Made by a program: the position numbers and the translations under genes | NCBI RefSeq assembly: GCF_003206575.1 | Contig: NZ_PZJO01000002.1 | Coordinates: forward strand, 496,728-560,727 | From: Salinicola endophyticus | GTDB lineage: Bacteria; Pseudomonadota; Gammaproteobacteria; Pseudomonadales; Halomonadaceae | Direction of reading: 5' to 3' | DNA: 64,000 nt | In this document: in pieces, positions 33,685 to 42,788 of the stretch | How positions within the stretch are numbered: position 1 is the first letter of the stretch | Layout: the number at the start of each line of letters is the position of its first letter | The notes under the pieces: model-generated | Told to the model about the DNA's origin: nothing | The model's database searches: none | What the model saw: the letters and a program-made list of their open reading frames with translations, nothing else

Positions 33685-33955
33685 CAACGCTGCATCCAGG
33701 CTTCTCAACGTCGCTCTGGCTCGATCAGGTACAGCACCAATGTCTTGAGATCGAGCCGGAGGCGGCGTGCCGCTCGCTTTGCTCACGGCCAGCAGCATCC
33801 CCAACCCGCGTCTTCATAGCCACCTCGAGCCCCTTAGGTCGCTGTCTCAGCACCCTGGGTTGACAAGTTGCAGAAAATGATTTTTGGGTTGCCGTCGTCT
33901 CTCGATAGCGGTAGTCTGAAGTCACACTCCGTAACAGTGCATGGGAGATCCCCCC

Positions 33956-34249
33956 ATGAAGCTCGCCAGTCTCCTTACCGAAGAGCGTCGCCAAGCTGCC
34001 AAGAAAGCGGCCCGTAAGACGATGAAAGGCTCCGTCGCCTTCACGTCGGCCCTGCTGTGCGGCACCAACGAGTCCCAAGGGCTGCTCCGGACGCTGGGTC
34101 AGGCTTCTGCCGAGGCAGGCAAGAAAGTCTGGGACGCTCTGCCTGAAAGGAATTACGAAGAAGAACGGCGACGAGAAAATGAGTACGGCTATCGCTACGG
34201 AAACGAGGGATATGGATATTATATGAATGGCTACAAAGTCGAAGACTGA
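33956..34249 (+). CDS. Small protein with Tyr/Gly-rich tail
   Basis: 97 residues from the ATG at 33956, with GGGAG 8 bp upstream. A basic helical N-terminus (EERRQAAKKAARKTMKGSVA) is followed by a hydrophobic stretch and a tail rich in Tyr, Gly and Asn (YGYRYGNEGYGYYMNGY). No family recognised. It ends in a long hairpin shared with the convergent TraG-like gene. Confidence 0.6.
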   Translation: MKLASLLTEERRQAAKKAARKTMKGSVAFTSALLCGTNESQGLLRTLGQASAEAGKKVWDALPERNYEEERRRENEYGYRYGNEGYGYYMNGYKVED

Positions 34250-34282
34250 ACTGTGCTACAGAAAATTTCTGGTAGCACAGTT
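34249..34282. terminator. Long hairpin between convergent genes
   Basis: AACTGTGCTAC (34249-34259) pairs with GTAGCACAGTT (34272-34282), with an inner AGAAA/TTTCT stem. No T-run, but the position between two gene ends suits a two-way terminator. Confidence 0.6.
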
Positions 34283-34306
34283 CGCGAGTTGCGATGATCA
34301 ACTTGC

Positions 34307-35821
34307 TCAAACTTTTCCTCCTGATGCCTTTGACTGAGCAAGATCCCCACCTTTCTGACCAGCCGTTTTTGTTTCCCCTCCTGCCTTGGTAATCCCGCTT
34401 GAAATGGCATTCCCAGCCCCAGCGCCTGCCCATCCCAATACAGCGACCCAAATACTCGGCAGGACAAGGAACATCATCCCGTTCACGAACATTATGACGA
34501 TCTTGTCGTTGCCGTTTTCGATCGCCGCCACCCAACTCAATTTTGCCGCATCGCTGCTATAGAGCAGGTCGATCAAGTGGTCATCCAGCCATCGGGCCAG
34601 CTCCCACCAGAACGTGAGGAAGAACACGCCGAAAAGCCCGAACGTGGCGAGTCCGGCGACCTTCATCGAGTAGGCGGAAGCCACGGAGACGAAGGGCAGG
34701 CAGATGATGATCGCCATCAGCAACATGCCCTGAATCATCGGTAAGGACTGCTTGAGGCTATCCATGCCGGCCAGGAACGGGATGGCCGCGAGCAGGTTGC
34801 CCACCATCGCCGCCGAGGATGACACGCCAGCGGCGAGCCCACCGTCGAGACTACGGTAGCCAATCGAGGCCTGATCCGTGTTGCCGTTCGCTGCGCCAGA
34901 GCGCGGGCTGACCATACGACGGATCATGTAGTCGTCGGCGTTGGGCGTGGATGGGAAAATGCTCTGCACGCGCGCCCAGAAGGAGGGTTTGACCTGGGCT
35001 TTGAGCCGCGCCTTGAGCCCCGCGGTGCCATCACTCCACCACTCATTGCAGGTTGGGTAGCCGGGGCGACCGGGGCCGGTGCTCGGGCGCGCGCTGTCCC
35101 GGGCGGCCTGGTAAGGGAAGCCAGGCATGGGCCGGTTCGAGTAAAAGCTGTCGTAATAGCCGGGCGTGTTGAGGAAGAACTTGGACCCGATCCAGTCCAC
35201 GTCTTGGCTTTCCGTGGGCGTCAGGCTCGCGCCCGTCTGGAACAGCTTGTTGCGCGAGGGGCCGAAGCAGGCCAGCTGGAACTCCCCCACTTCGCGCTGG
35301 AGCCCGGGATCGGTGATCGAGCTGAGGTCCAGCGCTGTCCTAACCGACTGGTAGTCAGTCGAGCAAGGGATCTTCGACACCGCGGCGTTGGTGATCCCCT
35401 TCGAGATGGCGTGGGTGATCGCCCACCACATGGGCACGCGCGCTTGATGCCCATCGATCGCGGTCAGCGTCGACTCCCCCCACTTGCCCGATGACAGCAT
35501 GACCGTCCCGCACTGGTCCGCATGTTCTTTGCTCACATTCACCGGGTTCACGCCGAAGGTGAAGACAGGCACGCAGGTGAACACGAGCACCAGGATCATG
35601 GCGTAGAGGCGCGACTCGATGCGATTCAGAGACAGCACCCCCTTGTTCCCCTCGTCGTCACCCTCCTGCCGCGCTCGGAACCATTCGCCGGCGACCAGCG
35701 CGATGAACGGAGCCGACGCGACCCCAGTCGAGGATAGCGTCTCCCAGATGCCGTTGTTGATGATCCACCCGAGGGTGATCAGTGTGCCCTCCATGTAGTC
35801 ATTCACCACGAACGTCGCCAT
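34307..35821 (-). CDS. TraG-N-like ICE conjugation protein
   Basis: 504-residue inner-membrane protein of the ICE type IV secretion apparatus, resembling the N-terminal domain of TraG, which acts in mating-pair stabilisation. It starts MATFVVNDYMEGTLITLGWI and has hydrophobic segments near the N-terminus (LYAMILVLVFTCVPVFTFGV) and a cluster at the C-terminus (MLLMAIIICLPFVSVASAYS, AGLATFGLFGVFFLTFWWEL, MMFLVLPSIWVAVLGWAGA). It is the last gene of the PFL_4709-4711-type operon. Confidence 0.85.
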   Translation of the reverse strand: MATFVVNDYMEGTLITLGWIINNGIWETLSSTGVASAPFIALVAGEWFRARQEGDDEGNKGVLSLNRIESRLYAMILVLVFTCVPVFTFGVNPVNVSKEHADQCGTVMLSSGKWGESTLTAIDGHQARVPMWWAITHAISKGITNAAVSKIPCSTDYQSVRTALDLSSITDPGLQREVGEFQLACFGPSRNKLFQTGASLTPTESQDVDWIGSKFFLNTPGYYDSFYSNRPMPGFPYQAARDSARPSTGPGRPGYPTCNEWWSDGTAGLKARLKAQVKPSFWARVQSIFPSTPNADDYMIRRMVSPRSGAANGNTDQASIGYRSLDGGLAAGVSSSAAMVGNLLAAIPFLAGMDSLKQSLPMIQGMLLMAIIICLPFVSVASAYSMKVAGLATFGLFGVFFLTFWWELARWLDDHLIDLLYSSDAAKLSWVAAIENGNDKIVIMFVNGMMFLVLPSIWVAVLGWAGAGAGNAISSGITKAGGETKTAGQKGGDLAQSKASGGKV

Positions 35822-35822
35822 G

Positions 35823-36176
35823 TCAGGCCCCCCACCAGGTGATCAGGTTGTAGGTTTCGATCAGCCCTAAGGCGATCAACACCATGCGCTCGAGCTTGCG
35901 CAGCAGTAGGCGCGCCTGCGCGCCGCCATCCTTGTCGTCGGCGACGCTGCGCAGCAGGCGCGGGCGGCCGTAGCGGATCCAGAAATACGCCACCGCGCCG
36001 TAGAGCACGGCTCTCCACAGCAGCATGACGTCGCGGTTCTCCCCCAGGGCGGCACGGTACTCTTGCATCCCGCCGAACAGACGCGCTCCGATCGAGGCGA
36101 TGATGCCGGCGAGCACAAACGACGCCACGAGGCCCAACAGCCCCATCAGCAGGGGGTGGCGCTTGAGAAAGGTCAT
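35823..36176 (-). CDS. Small ICE membrane protein
   Basis: 117 residues with two or three hydrophobic helices (HPLLMGLLGLVASFVLAGII, LWRAVLYGAVAYFWIRYG, MVLIALGLIETYNLITWW). It is common as a hypothetical protein between the PFL_4711-type and TraG-like genes in this ICE family. The ATG at 36176 is chosen because the longer frame is antisense-like. Its stop and the TraG-like ATG are adjacent. Confidence 0.75.
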   Translation of the reverse strand: MTFLKRHPLLMGLLGLVASFVLAGIIASIGARLFGGMQEYRAALGENRDVMLLWRAVLYGAVAYFWIRYGRPRLLRSVADDKDGGAQARLLLRKLERMVLIALGLIETYNLITWWGA

Positions 36177-36187
36177 CGGTGGTTCCC

Positions 36188-37624
36188 TTAGTTGCTGTCG
36201 ACGGGGGCGCCATTTGCATCGAGCTGGCTGCGTGGTGACGTGTACTCGTCCTGGACGGATCCCGCAGCGCGGATGGCAGCGCGATGCAGCGCCGAGCTGG
36301 CTGCGTTGCTGGCCAGCGATTTGCGAATATCCATCTCGCTTTGCAGCAGCTCGATGTCCCGGTTGAAGGCGTCGATCTTGCGATCGAGAGCACTCATCCC
36401 CTCTGCGTTGTTCTCGATGCCGGGGTCGCTGGTTCCGGCGATCAGCGCGCGGCGCGCCCACATGGCTTTGGTCAGGGTGCGTGCCAGCGCCATCTCGCTG
36501 GCCAGGCGCTGGGCCAGCAGCGGCGCCTGGGGATCGGTGCGAAGCGCTTCGATGACGCCGCGGGAAACCGCGAGGCCGTTCCCCGCCGAGACGTCATTGA
36601 GCTTGGCCGGAGTGATCGCGCCGCCGTTGATCATTTCCACCAAGGACTGGTGGATCTTGTTCTGCTCCGTCTCGAGTTCGCGGATAAGGCCGGTACCGGC
36701 AACCGACTCGGCCTTCTCGCACCCCTCGCAGGAGCGAAGCTCGGTGTCGCCCACCACCTTGCGGGTCCACTCGGCGGCTTCCTTGGGACTGCCCCAGACC
36801 GTACACATGCCGCCCTGGCAGTCACGGCCGCTACCGCCGATACCGCCACCCGTTCCGCCGGAGCCGCCGGCGATGCCACCGCCGCCAACCCAGTCCCCAC
36901 TGGAGGTAGCCACCGAGCCCCAACCGCCACCGCCGCCGGAGACCGGCGCCTCGCTGGTGGGGTCCGAGCGCCCGTAGAGCAGGTTGTAGCCGGCCGTAGT
37001 GGTGTCTTCGACGACCCGCATCGGGGCCTGGCCACTGCCTCCGCGCTTCTGACCACCGACCCAGGTGCGGCCGGCGTTGCCGGCTTGGCGCTCCGCCTGC
37101 GCTTCCGCGGACACCGCATCGGTGTTGCGGGCAGCGATGTCCTTCCAGTTTTCGGCAACGGCGGCCTGCTGCATGCGCCCACCGAGGGTGGCGTCGGCTA
37201 GTTGCTCGGACATGCGCTGGCAGGAGAGCTTCGATTTGTCGAAGTCGAGCCGGCCCTGCATGACCCCATTGGTCAGCAGGTCGTAGAGGGCGGGGTTGGA
37301 GCGCTGGATGATCATCGCCGGCAGGCTGGCGACCGCACCGGTGGCGTTGGAGACCACCCGACTCATCATGTTCTGGAAGCCCTGAGTGACGCCGTTGAGC
37401 TGGTTGCTGACGGTGGCGCCCAGATCGAAGTTGCCGCAGGTGGCGTCGACGTTCCAGCGCACGCCCAGCCCGGTCAGACGCGGGCTATGGCTCAGCCCCG
37501 CCGAGGCGCCGAAGGGTGAGGCGCCTCCGATGTCGTAATACAGGCTGTCTGCGGACTGCGCCTGAGCGACCAGCGACAAGGCCAGCATCACCGAGAGTGT
37601 CAGGGGTAAAACGGTGCGCTTCAT
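36188..37624 (-). CDS. Integrating conjugative element protein, PFL_4711 (TIGR03755) type
   Basis: 478 residues from the ATG at 37624, with a signal peptide (MKRTVLPLTLSVMLALSLVA, cleavage near AQA). The mature start LYYDIGGASPFGASAG is characteristic of the family. A Gly-rich stretch in the middle (GGGGWGSVATSSGDW and several GG runs) and a CxxC pair (SCEGCEKAE) follow. It is periplasmic, TraH-like in position, part of the ICE mating apparatus. Confidence 0.88.
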   Translation of the reverse strand: MKRTVLPLTLSVMLALSLVAQAQSADSLYYDIGGASPFGASAGLSHSPRLTGLGVRWNVDATCGNFDLGATVSNQLNGVTQGFQNMMSRVVSNATGAVASLPAMIIQRSNPALYDLLTNGVMQGRLDFDKSKLSCQRMSEQLADATLGGRMQQAAVAENWKDIAARNTDAVSAEAQAERQAGNAGRTWVGGQKRGGSGQAPMRVVEDTTTAGYNLLYGRSDPTSEAPVSGGGGGWGSVATSSGDWVGGGGIAGGSGGTGGGIGGSGRDCQGGMCTVWGSPKEAAEWTRKVVGDTELRSCEGCEKAESVAGTGLIRELETEQNKIHQSLVEMINGGAITPAKLNDVSAGNGLAVSRGVIEALRTDPQAPLLAQRLASEMALARTLTKAMWARRALIAGTSDPGIENNAEGMSALDRKIDAFNRDIELLQSEMDIRKSLASNAASSALHRAAIRAAGSVQDEYTSPRSQLDANGAPVDSN

Positions 37625-37628
37625 AGGG

Positions 37629-38582
37629 CTAGCCTCCGGTGAAATAGAGCAGCTTCTGACCACGACGCTTGCAGCAGCGATAGGGTCGCCACAGCGCCCA
37701 CACGTAGTCACCGGGCTGCTGCAGGGCAGCGTTCTGACCGCCGTCGGGGAAGATCGAGCAAGACATGGAGCGGTTCGGCTGCAGGCGCTGCCAACGATGT
37801 GTCGAGCGCTCCCCCTCCTTCACCGGATCCGGCCCCCAAATGCCCCTGCTTGGCGACTGAGGCGCGACCAGCGATTGATAGACATGGGGCTGGCCTGAGC
37901 GAGTCACGATGTCGGCGGCGCGCTGCGCCGTCGTCGCGGCGACCTTGTAGTCGTGGGTCTGGGAGACGAAACCGCTGCGCGGATAGATCGGGCTCCACAG
38001 ATCTCCGGGCGCACCCATCTCACGCATCCCCGGCACCAGCGCTTCGGGATAGGCCATCTCGGGCACGCCCGAGCGCCACGCCAGCGCATCCAGAGTCGAG
38101 ATGAAGTAGGGATTGAACGGCACTGCTTTGCTGTGGCACATAAAGCCGAAGCCGCCGGCGAATTCGTAGAACAGCTTCGAGGGATGTCCGATGGCGTCGA
38201 CATTCTTGAAGTGAGTATTGAGATGCTGCGGTGCGATGTTCTCGTGGCTCGAGCCGCCGCCTAGCGCGTTCCCCAGCGGCGGAGAGAGCAGCGCGATCTC
38301 ACGCCAGGGATTGTCGCCGGTGTTCTCGTAGCTGCTGACGACCAGCTCCGGGATGTAGTGCTTGACCCGAATCGACGTGCGCACGGTACAGCCCCAAAAC
38401 GAGCAGTGGAGCCAGGCGCAGATGCCGATCACCTTGTAGTCCAGGCAGGAGGGACTGAGTGAGGAGGCCATGATCTCGGGGGTGGTGATGGCCTCGACCC
38501 GCGGCGCCTGTGCCAGGCTGGCCAGCCCGACGAACAGCGCGAGCGCGACACCGGCCACGAAGGCTTTCAGTCGCCGGATCAC
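37629..38582 (-). CDS. Integrating conjugative element protein, PFL_4710 (TIGR03756) type, TraU-like
   Basis: 317 residues with a signal peptide (MIRRLKAFVAGVALALFVGL). The Cys-rich block SCLDYKVIGICAWLHCSFWG and VKHYIPELVVSSYENTGDNP identify the family, which resembles TraU. Exported and probably disulfide-rich, which explains the DsbC-like gene in the same operon. It overlaps the upstream gene by 4 bp. Confidence 0.9.
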   Translation of the reverse strand: MIRRLKAFVAGVALALFVGLASLAQAPRVEAITTPEIMASSLSPSCLDYKVIGICAWLHCSFWGCTVRTSIRVKHYIPELVVSSYENTGDNPWREIALLSPPLGNALGGGSSHENIAPQHLNTHFKNVDAIGHPSKLFYEFAGGFGFMCHSKAVPFNPYFISTLDALAWRSGVPEMAYPEALVPGMREMGAPGDLWSPIYPRSGFVSQTHDYKVAATTAQRAADIVTRSGQPHVYQSLVAPQSPSRGIWGPDPVKEGERSTHRWQRLQPNRSMSCSIFPDGGQNAALQQPGDYVWALWRPYRCCKRRGQKLLYFTGG

Positions 38583-39004
38583 TGTCCTGCCCTCGCCTGC
38601 CGGATCTCCTGCAGCGCCGCGCCCACATCGGCTTGCCCGTACACCACATAGCGGCTGTCAACGACCACCGCGGGCAACTTCTCGACGCCCAGCATCCAGG
38701 CTCGGGCCAGCCCCTGATAGAGCTGGCCGTACTTCTGCAGGGTCTGCTGCCACCCCGGCTTGCTCATGCGTGCCTTGAGGATTTGCTCGGCCCGCTTCGG
38801 ATCCGCCGGCAGGTCTTGCGAGATGCGGGCATCCAGTCGCGCGGGGGCGTCGAGTTCGATGACGGCAGCGTCGCTAGGGACATTGATGACCGGCTCGTCA
38901 GCGGTGGTGAACACCTCAACGCCGGCGATGGCGGCATGGCTCCAGACGAGCAGGCAGAGTGACAGTAGCGCGGCGTGTGGTCGCGGCCGACAGGCGCAGA
39001 ACAT
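38579..39004 (-). CDS. Integrating conjugative element protein, PFL_4709 (TIGR03757) type
   Basis: 141 residues with a signal peptide and the family pattern: VEVFTTADEPV, the VIELDAPARLDARISQDLPA block, and the C-terminal LGVEKLPAVVVDSRYVVYGQ. It is related to the TraW N-terminal region. First gene of the surviving minus-strand transfer block on this side of the 39.1-40.9 kb insertion; 4-bp overlap with the next gene. Confidence 0.9.
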   Translation of the reverse strand: MFCACRPRPHAALLSLCLLVWSHAAIAGVEVFTTADEPVINVPSDAAVIELDAPARLDARISQDLPADPKRAEQILKARMSKPGWQQTLQKYGQLYQGLARAWMLGVEKLPAVVVDSRYVVYGQADVGAALQEIRQARAGQ

Positions 39005-39156
39005 TGGGGGGTCTCCACGGCGTTATCAGCCGTCAGGTGTACCGCGTCCCTGTCGGCCGGGCAGTAGAGAACGTTAAACGCATCTGATAGGTTTTTTCGC
39101 GGCGACGCTCCCTGGGCCCTTTAGCTAGACCACCTAATGAATCCGCGAGAACCCAC

Positions 39157-39579
39157 ATGCCGAAACTCAAACGCCAGATCATCTCTATCGAAGGCTTTGC
39201 CGATGGCTTGCTGCCATTTTTGAACTATTTCCTAGTGACCACGACCGCTATGTCCGGGAGTCTATTAATGATAGCACTAGTGCCGAACAGGATCGTTATT
39301 GCTCCCGCCTCCCTGATTCTACTATTCGCCTTGATGGGAATGCTGATAAACAACTATAGATTTGTTAAAATGATTTTTCCAAACCCACCACCGGAGGTTT
39401 TGAAGCCTTACTTGGAGGCGAAAGGCCCAAAATCACCAGGCTGGTTCATGGGTATTTACCGAGAGCTCAAAAAGGAGCCGAGATATGTCTTAACCGTAAT
39501 AGCAACTTTAGCCATCACGGAGATACTCCTAGCGGCCGGATTCATAAGCATGGCTACTCAGATAAAAACCGCATTATAG
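39157..39579 (+). CDS. Small membrane protein of unknown function (inserted cargo)
   Basis: 140 residues with three hydrophobic segments (FLVTTTAMSGSLLMIALVPN, IAPASLILLFALMGMLI, YVLTVIATLAITEILLAAGF). No family recognised. It is on the plus strand, interrupts the minus-strand transfer operon and is less GC-rich than the backbone, which marks it as cargo. Confidence 0.6.
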   Translation: MPKLKRQIISIEGFADGLLPFLNYFLVTTTAMSGSLLMIALVPNRIVIAPASLILLFALMGMLINNYRFVKMIFPNPPPEVLKPYLEAKGPKSPGWFMGIYRELKKEPRYVLTVIATLAITEILLAAGFISMATQIKTAL

Positions 39580-39600
39580 GCGCATCGTCCAAATCAGCGC

Positions 39601-39785
39601 TACTGACTGCTTGGTTAAGCTGCTCTGCGGGAAAAAGCCCTGCCCCACCCCTTTAGGGCTGCGCGACCGAGGCCATCTCCTCGCCCCCGAAACGCTGGCC
39701 CAGCTGAAAACGTTCGTCGCCGACAGACTGGCAACACTGTGTGGCTTGGCTAGTCAGCGTCTCGCTCTGGAAGACGCGGGGATAC
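39601..39785 (-). pseudogene. Degenerate 3' end of a dsbC-like gene
   Basis: The DNA aligns with the 3' end of the intact dsbC-like gene (about 41401-41585). Shared stretches include AAACGCTGGCCCAGCTG versus AAGCGCTGCCCCAGCTG and CAGACTGGCAAC versus CAGTCTGGCAAC. Frameshifts and substitutions prevent a reading frame. A relic of recombination at this hotspot. Confidence 0.75.
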
Positions 39786-39923
39786 ACTGGCTACCCAACG
39801 GCTTTAGAACATGGATGCTCCCTAAGTGCTCAGCCTACCGTACTTCCCTGTTTGACGAGCAGTGGAGAATGTTCAATGGATGCGATAGGGTTTTCCGTGA
39901 ATCCATATCGGCGCTAGATCTCC

Positions 39924-40898
39924 GTGACGACCATCACCCATGCCTTCTGTTTAGAGCTTGATCGTATCGTCACTGTTGACGAGGCGCGATTCGAATTCCT
40001 CTCCTTGAGTGCGGCAAAGCGTAATCGGTTCAACTACCTCTGCACGAACCTAGACTGTCGTCAGGCAGGTGTACGGGTATTTGGCGTGAATGATCACCGC
40101 CCACTGGAAGACACCGAGGTTTACAAGGATCCTCACTTTCGTAAGTCTCGGGACACCCATGCCCCCGGCTGCCCATGGGAGACCGAGGCAATTACTCCCA
40201 TCCAGGGGGACGATGAGCCGGAAGAAGAGTTCCTCCAAAGGGCTGCCAAGGCCAAGATAAGCGACTTCATTGAAAGGTTTACGCCACCCAGCGCTAAGGG
40301 AGCCAAGGATCAAGCAGGTAACGGTGATGGCAAGGATGTGTCATCTGTGACATCCCAGCCACCTAATTCCCGAAATCCAGGCGAACGGCACAACGAGCCA
40401 GGAATGCGCTCAACAACGGTATTGGATCGACTCGTCACCTCGTACCGACAGGCTCTGAAGCGGCTGTCTTCCGAGGAGCTTCGTTCACTACAACTTCAGG
40501 TTGTCGGTGTCGGTCGCATGCGCCTAGTGGACTATTTCAAGGCTATCCGTTACTGCTCGCTTGAGACCGACCAGAGAGTCATTTTCGGGGGAGCGAGATT
40601 TATCCACCGCTTTGGAAAAGGCGTTAAATTCGAATTTTACGACAAACTCAAGCATTACAAGGAGGGGGTGGAAATTGGACGTTACCCAGTCACGTTGTAC
40701 ATTTCCCCACGCCTTGTGGAGGCAGCCCGACATCGTAACTATTTCGAAGAGATCCTGAAAGAACCCGAAAAGCGCCGCTATTTTACCATCTATGCGCTGG
40801 GCCATTTGACCTTTAGCGATAAGCACGAGTCTTTCTCTTTGGTCGTGGACGACCTCAAGAGTCTTTCTCTACTGAGAGGCCCCGACAAAGAACCATAG
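39924..40898 (+). CDS. Cys/His-containing protein of unknown function (inserted cargo)
   Basis: 324 residues from a GTG. The N-terminal ~90 residues have spaced Cys and His that may bind zinc (FNYLCTNLDCRQAG, DTHAPGCPWE), then a charged linker (about 95-165) and a C-terminal domain (LDRLVTSYRQALKRLSSEEL, RVIFGGARFIHRFGKG). I do not recognise the family. Its 3' end overlaps the convergent 40790-41392 frame. It is a single-gene cargo in a conjugation operon, so a defence role is possible. Confidence 0.65.
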   Translation: MTTITHAFCLELDRIVTVDEARFEFLSLSAAKRNRFNYLCTNLDCRQAGVRVFGVNDHRPLEDTEVYKDPHFRKSRDTHAPGCPWETEAITPIQGDDEPEEEFLQRAAKAKISDFIERFTPPSAKGAKDQAGNGDGKDVSSVTSQPPNSRNPGERHNEPGMRSTTVLDRLVTSYRQALKRLSSEELRSLQLQVVGVGRMRLVDYFKAIRYCSLETDQRVIFGGARFIHRFGKGVKFEFYDKLKHYKEGVEIGRYPVTLYISPRLVEAARHRNYFEEILKEPEKRRYFTIYALGHLTFSDKHESFSLVVDDLKSLSLLRGPDKEP

Positions 40899-41392
40899 CT
40901 GAGCGGTATATTCAGTTCATGTGAAATTAGAGAGGAAAGGTAGTAGGCATCAACGGCATCGACAGTCTCAATGAACGGGTCGCTATGAATGGACTCAGGG
41001 AGCCTTAGACGGCCGGTGATCGCAATCGTCAATCCAAGCTCTTGATTTGCTGCGATCAGGTCGAGAGCCACATACTGCTCACTGGCACGATAGGTCCACA
41101 GGTGCCCAATATGGAAAGGCCCCTCGTTATCCATGATCTCGCGCTGACTAGCCAACCAGGTATCCAGAGACGACGAGCTTTGAACAGCCCCACTCGAGCA
41201 AGCATGGATTGAGGGATGGTCAGGCCGCTCAGGGTGCCTCAGCTCAACGGGAATCGAATACTCAGGCCATTCTCTACCGAGGGCATCCCAGTCCCCTTCA
41301 AGCCATAGCCGCAAAAATGTAGCTGGTTCATCGTCGCCGGACGCAAACCGCATGGCGTCTGTGAAGATCTCTCGCTGTCGCATCACATTCAT
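40790..41392 (-). CDS. ICE-operon protein, 3' end probably altered by insertion
   Basis: 200 codons, MNVMRQREIFTDAMRFASGD at the start, overlapping the dsbC-like stop by 4 bp as expected for this operon. No family recognised. The last ~40 residues come from sequence complementary to the cargo gene, so the true C-terminus was probably removed when the 39.1-40.9 kb block entered. Confidence 0.55.
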   Translation of the reverse strand: MNVMRQREIFTDAMRFASGDDEPATFLRLWLEGDWDALGREWPEYSIPVELRHPERPDHPSIHACSSGAVQSSSSLDTWLASQREIMDNEGPFHIGHLWTYRASEQYVALDLIAANQELGLTIAITGRLRLPESIHSDPFIETVDAVDAYYLSSLISHELNIPLSYGSLSGPLSRERLLRSSTTKEKDSCLSLKVKWPSA

Positions 41393-42147
41393 GGCTGGGC
41401 TCCCCTGACTACCTGAATCAACTGCTCCGCTGGCACGTAGCCTTCCCCGATCTCACCATCGGGCAACACGATCGTGGGCGTACCCTTCACCCCAAAGCGC
41501 TGCCCCAGCTGGAAACCATCATCGACGGCAGTCTGGCAACGCTGGGTGGGCTGGTCCGTCAGCGCCTCGCCTTGGAAAGCGCGGTCCATGGCCTCGGTGG
41601 GTGATTCCGCGCAGAGGACCTGAGCCAGCTGACGAGCGGCTGGTGACTGACTGCCGGCGCGCGGGAACGGCACGTAGCGAACGGCGACCCCGGCCGCCGT
41701 CAGCTGATCGATCTCCTGATGCAGCTTCTCGCAGTAGGGGCACGTCGTGTCAGTGAAGACGGTTATCTGCCCTACCTCCTCGCCCTGGGCCGGGAAGCTC
41801 ACGGTGCTCTCCGCCGGCAATGCCTTCAGCTGTGCCAGACGATCCTGACGGCTGTGCTGCTCAGTGACGTCGGTGAGGCCATCGGGCGCGTTATCGTAGA
41901 GCGTGCCGACGATCATCCGCCGACCCTGGGCATCGCTGTAGAAGATCTCGCCACTACGCAGCCGGACCTCATAGAGCGGCCCCTGGATCTCTACGGGACG
42001 AACCGAGTCGGGGGTGACCGAGTTGCCGTTGATCACCAGCGCCCTCAGCGCGGAGGGGATCTGCGTACCCGCAGCCCCGGTACTGGCGAGCAAAGGCATA
42101 GGCGCCAAAAGCGCTAGCAACGGCAGGCTGGCCAGCATCGCTTTCAT
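41389..42147 (-). CDS. DsbC-like periplasmic disulfide isomerase of the ICE
   Basis: 252 residues with a signal peptide (MKAMLASLPLLALLAPMPLL), an N-terminal dimerisation-like domain and a thioredoxin fold with CPYC at residues 136-139 (VFTDTTCPYCEKLHQEID). The cis-Pro loop is VKGTPTIVLPDG. It would fold Cys-rich transfer proteins such as the TraU-like one. It is coupled to its neighbours by 4-bp overlaps on both sides. Confidence 0.92.
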   Translation of the reverse strand: MKAMLASLPLLALLAPMPLLASTGAAGTQIPSALRALVINGNSVTPDSVRPVEIQGPLYEVRLRSGEIFYSDAQGRRMIVGTLYDNAPDGLTDVTEQHSRQDRLAQLKALPAESTVSFPAQGEEVGQITVFTDTTCPYCEKLHQEIDQLTAAGVAVRYVPFPRAGSQSPAARQLAQVLCAESPTEAMDRAFQGEALTDQPTQRCQTAVDDGFQLGQRFGVKGTPTIVLPDGEIGEGYVPAEQLIQVVRGAQP

Positions 42148-42788
42148 CTCAGGGCCTCCAGGCTCTTGACCGCAGACTCGCCACCATAGGTGGCCACCGT
42201 CCAGCAGTCCCCCAGCGTCACCGCGGGTAGCGCCAGGGATTCATGGATCGTGACCAGCCGCCAACCGCCCCGCAGCACCTCCACCACATGCGCGCGCCGA
42301 GTCGGGGAGATTCCACGCTGTGTGAGCCGCGAGAAGCGGTTCCGGCCGATCTCAGGGGTGGAGTGGGTGTCAGCGGCATACCCGCTCTGCTGCCACCAGT
42401 TACCGATGTCCATCGACCAGGTACGGCCCGGCCCCGCATCGAAGGTGAGGTCGAACTGATGGGTGACCTCGATGCGCCCCGGCGCCATGCCGGCCGCTTC
42501 GACGGTCCAGCGAAAAACCACGTCACCGCCCTTCAGCCCTTCGGGCAGCTCGACGAAGTGCCCCAGGCGGCACTCATCGGAGCCGCCGACGAAGTAGAGT
42601 GGGTTCGGGTACGGCTGGACGACACGCCAACCGTTTTCAGGAACGATCGGCACCTCGCGCCAGCTCGCCGTGACGGACAGCGTGATGTTTTGAGCCAGAA
42701 CCTGATCGAACGGGTCGATCTGCAGCACGGGCAGCAGATGAAGTGTGCACCGGCGAGCATCCAGCGCCACGACGTTGTTGGTTGTCAT
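42144..42788 (-). CDS. ICE-operon protein of unknown function
   Basis: 214 residues, MTTNNVVALDARRCTLHLLP at the start; no signal peptide, no membrane helix, no family recognised. Many beta-strand-like segments (YFVGGSDECRLGHFVELPEG). It lies between the DUF2726 and DsbC-like genes with 4-bp overlaps at both ends, so it is co-expressed with them. Confidence 0.68.
   Translation of the reverse strand: MTTNNVVALDARRCTLHLLPVLQIDPFDQVLAQNITLSVTASWREVPIVPENGWRVVQPYPNPLYFVGGSDECRLGHFVELPEGLKGGDVVFRWTVEAAGMAPGRIEVTHQFDLTFDAGPGRTWSMDIGNWWQQSGYAADTHSTPEIGRNRFSRLTQRGISPTRRAHVVEVLRGGWRLVTIHESLALPAVTLGDCWTVATYGGESAVKSLEALR

Noticed and set aside
39611..39961. Plus-strand ORF of 116 codons
   Set aside because: It reads the complement of the degenerate dsbC relic and into the next gene; no ribosome site.
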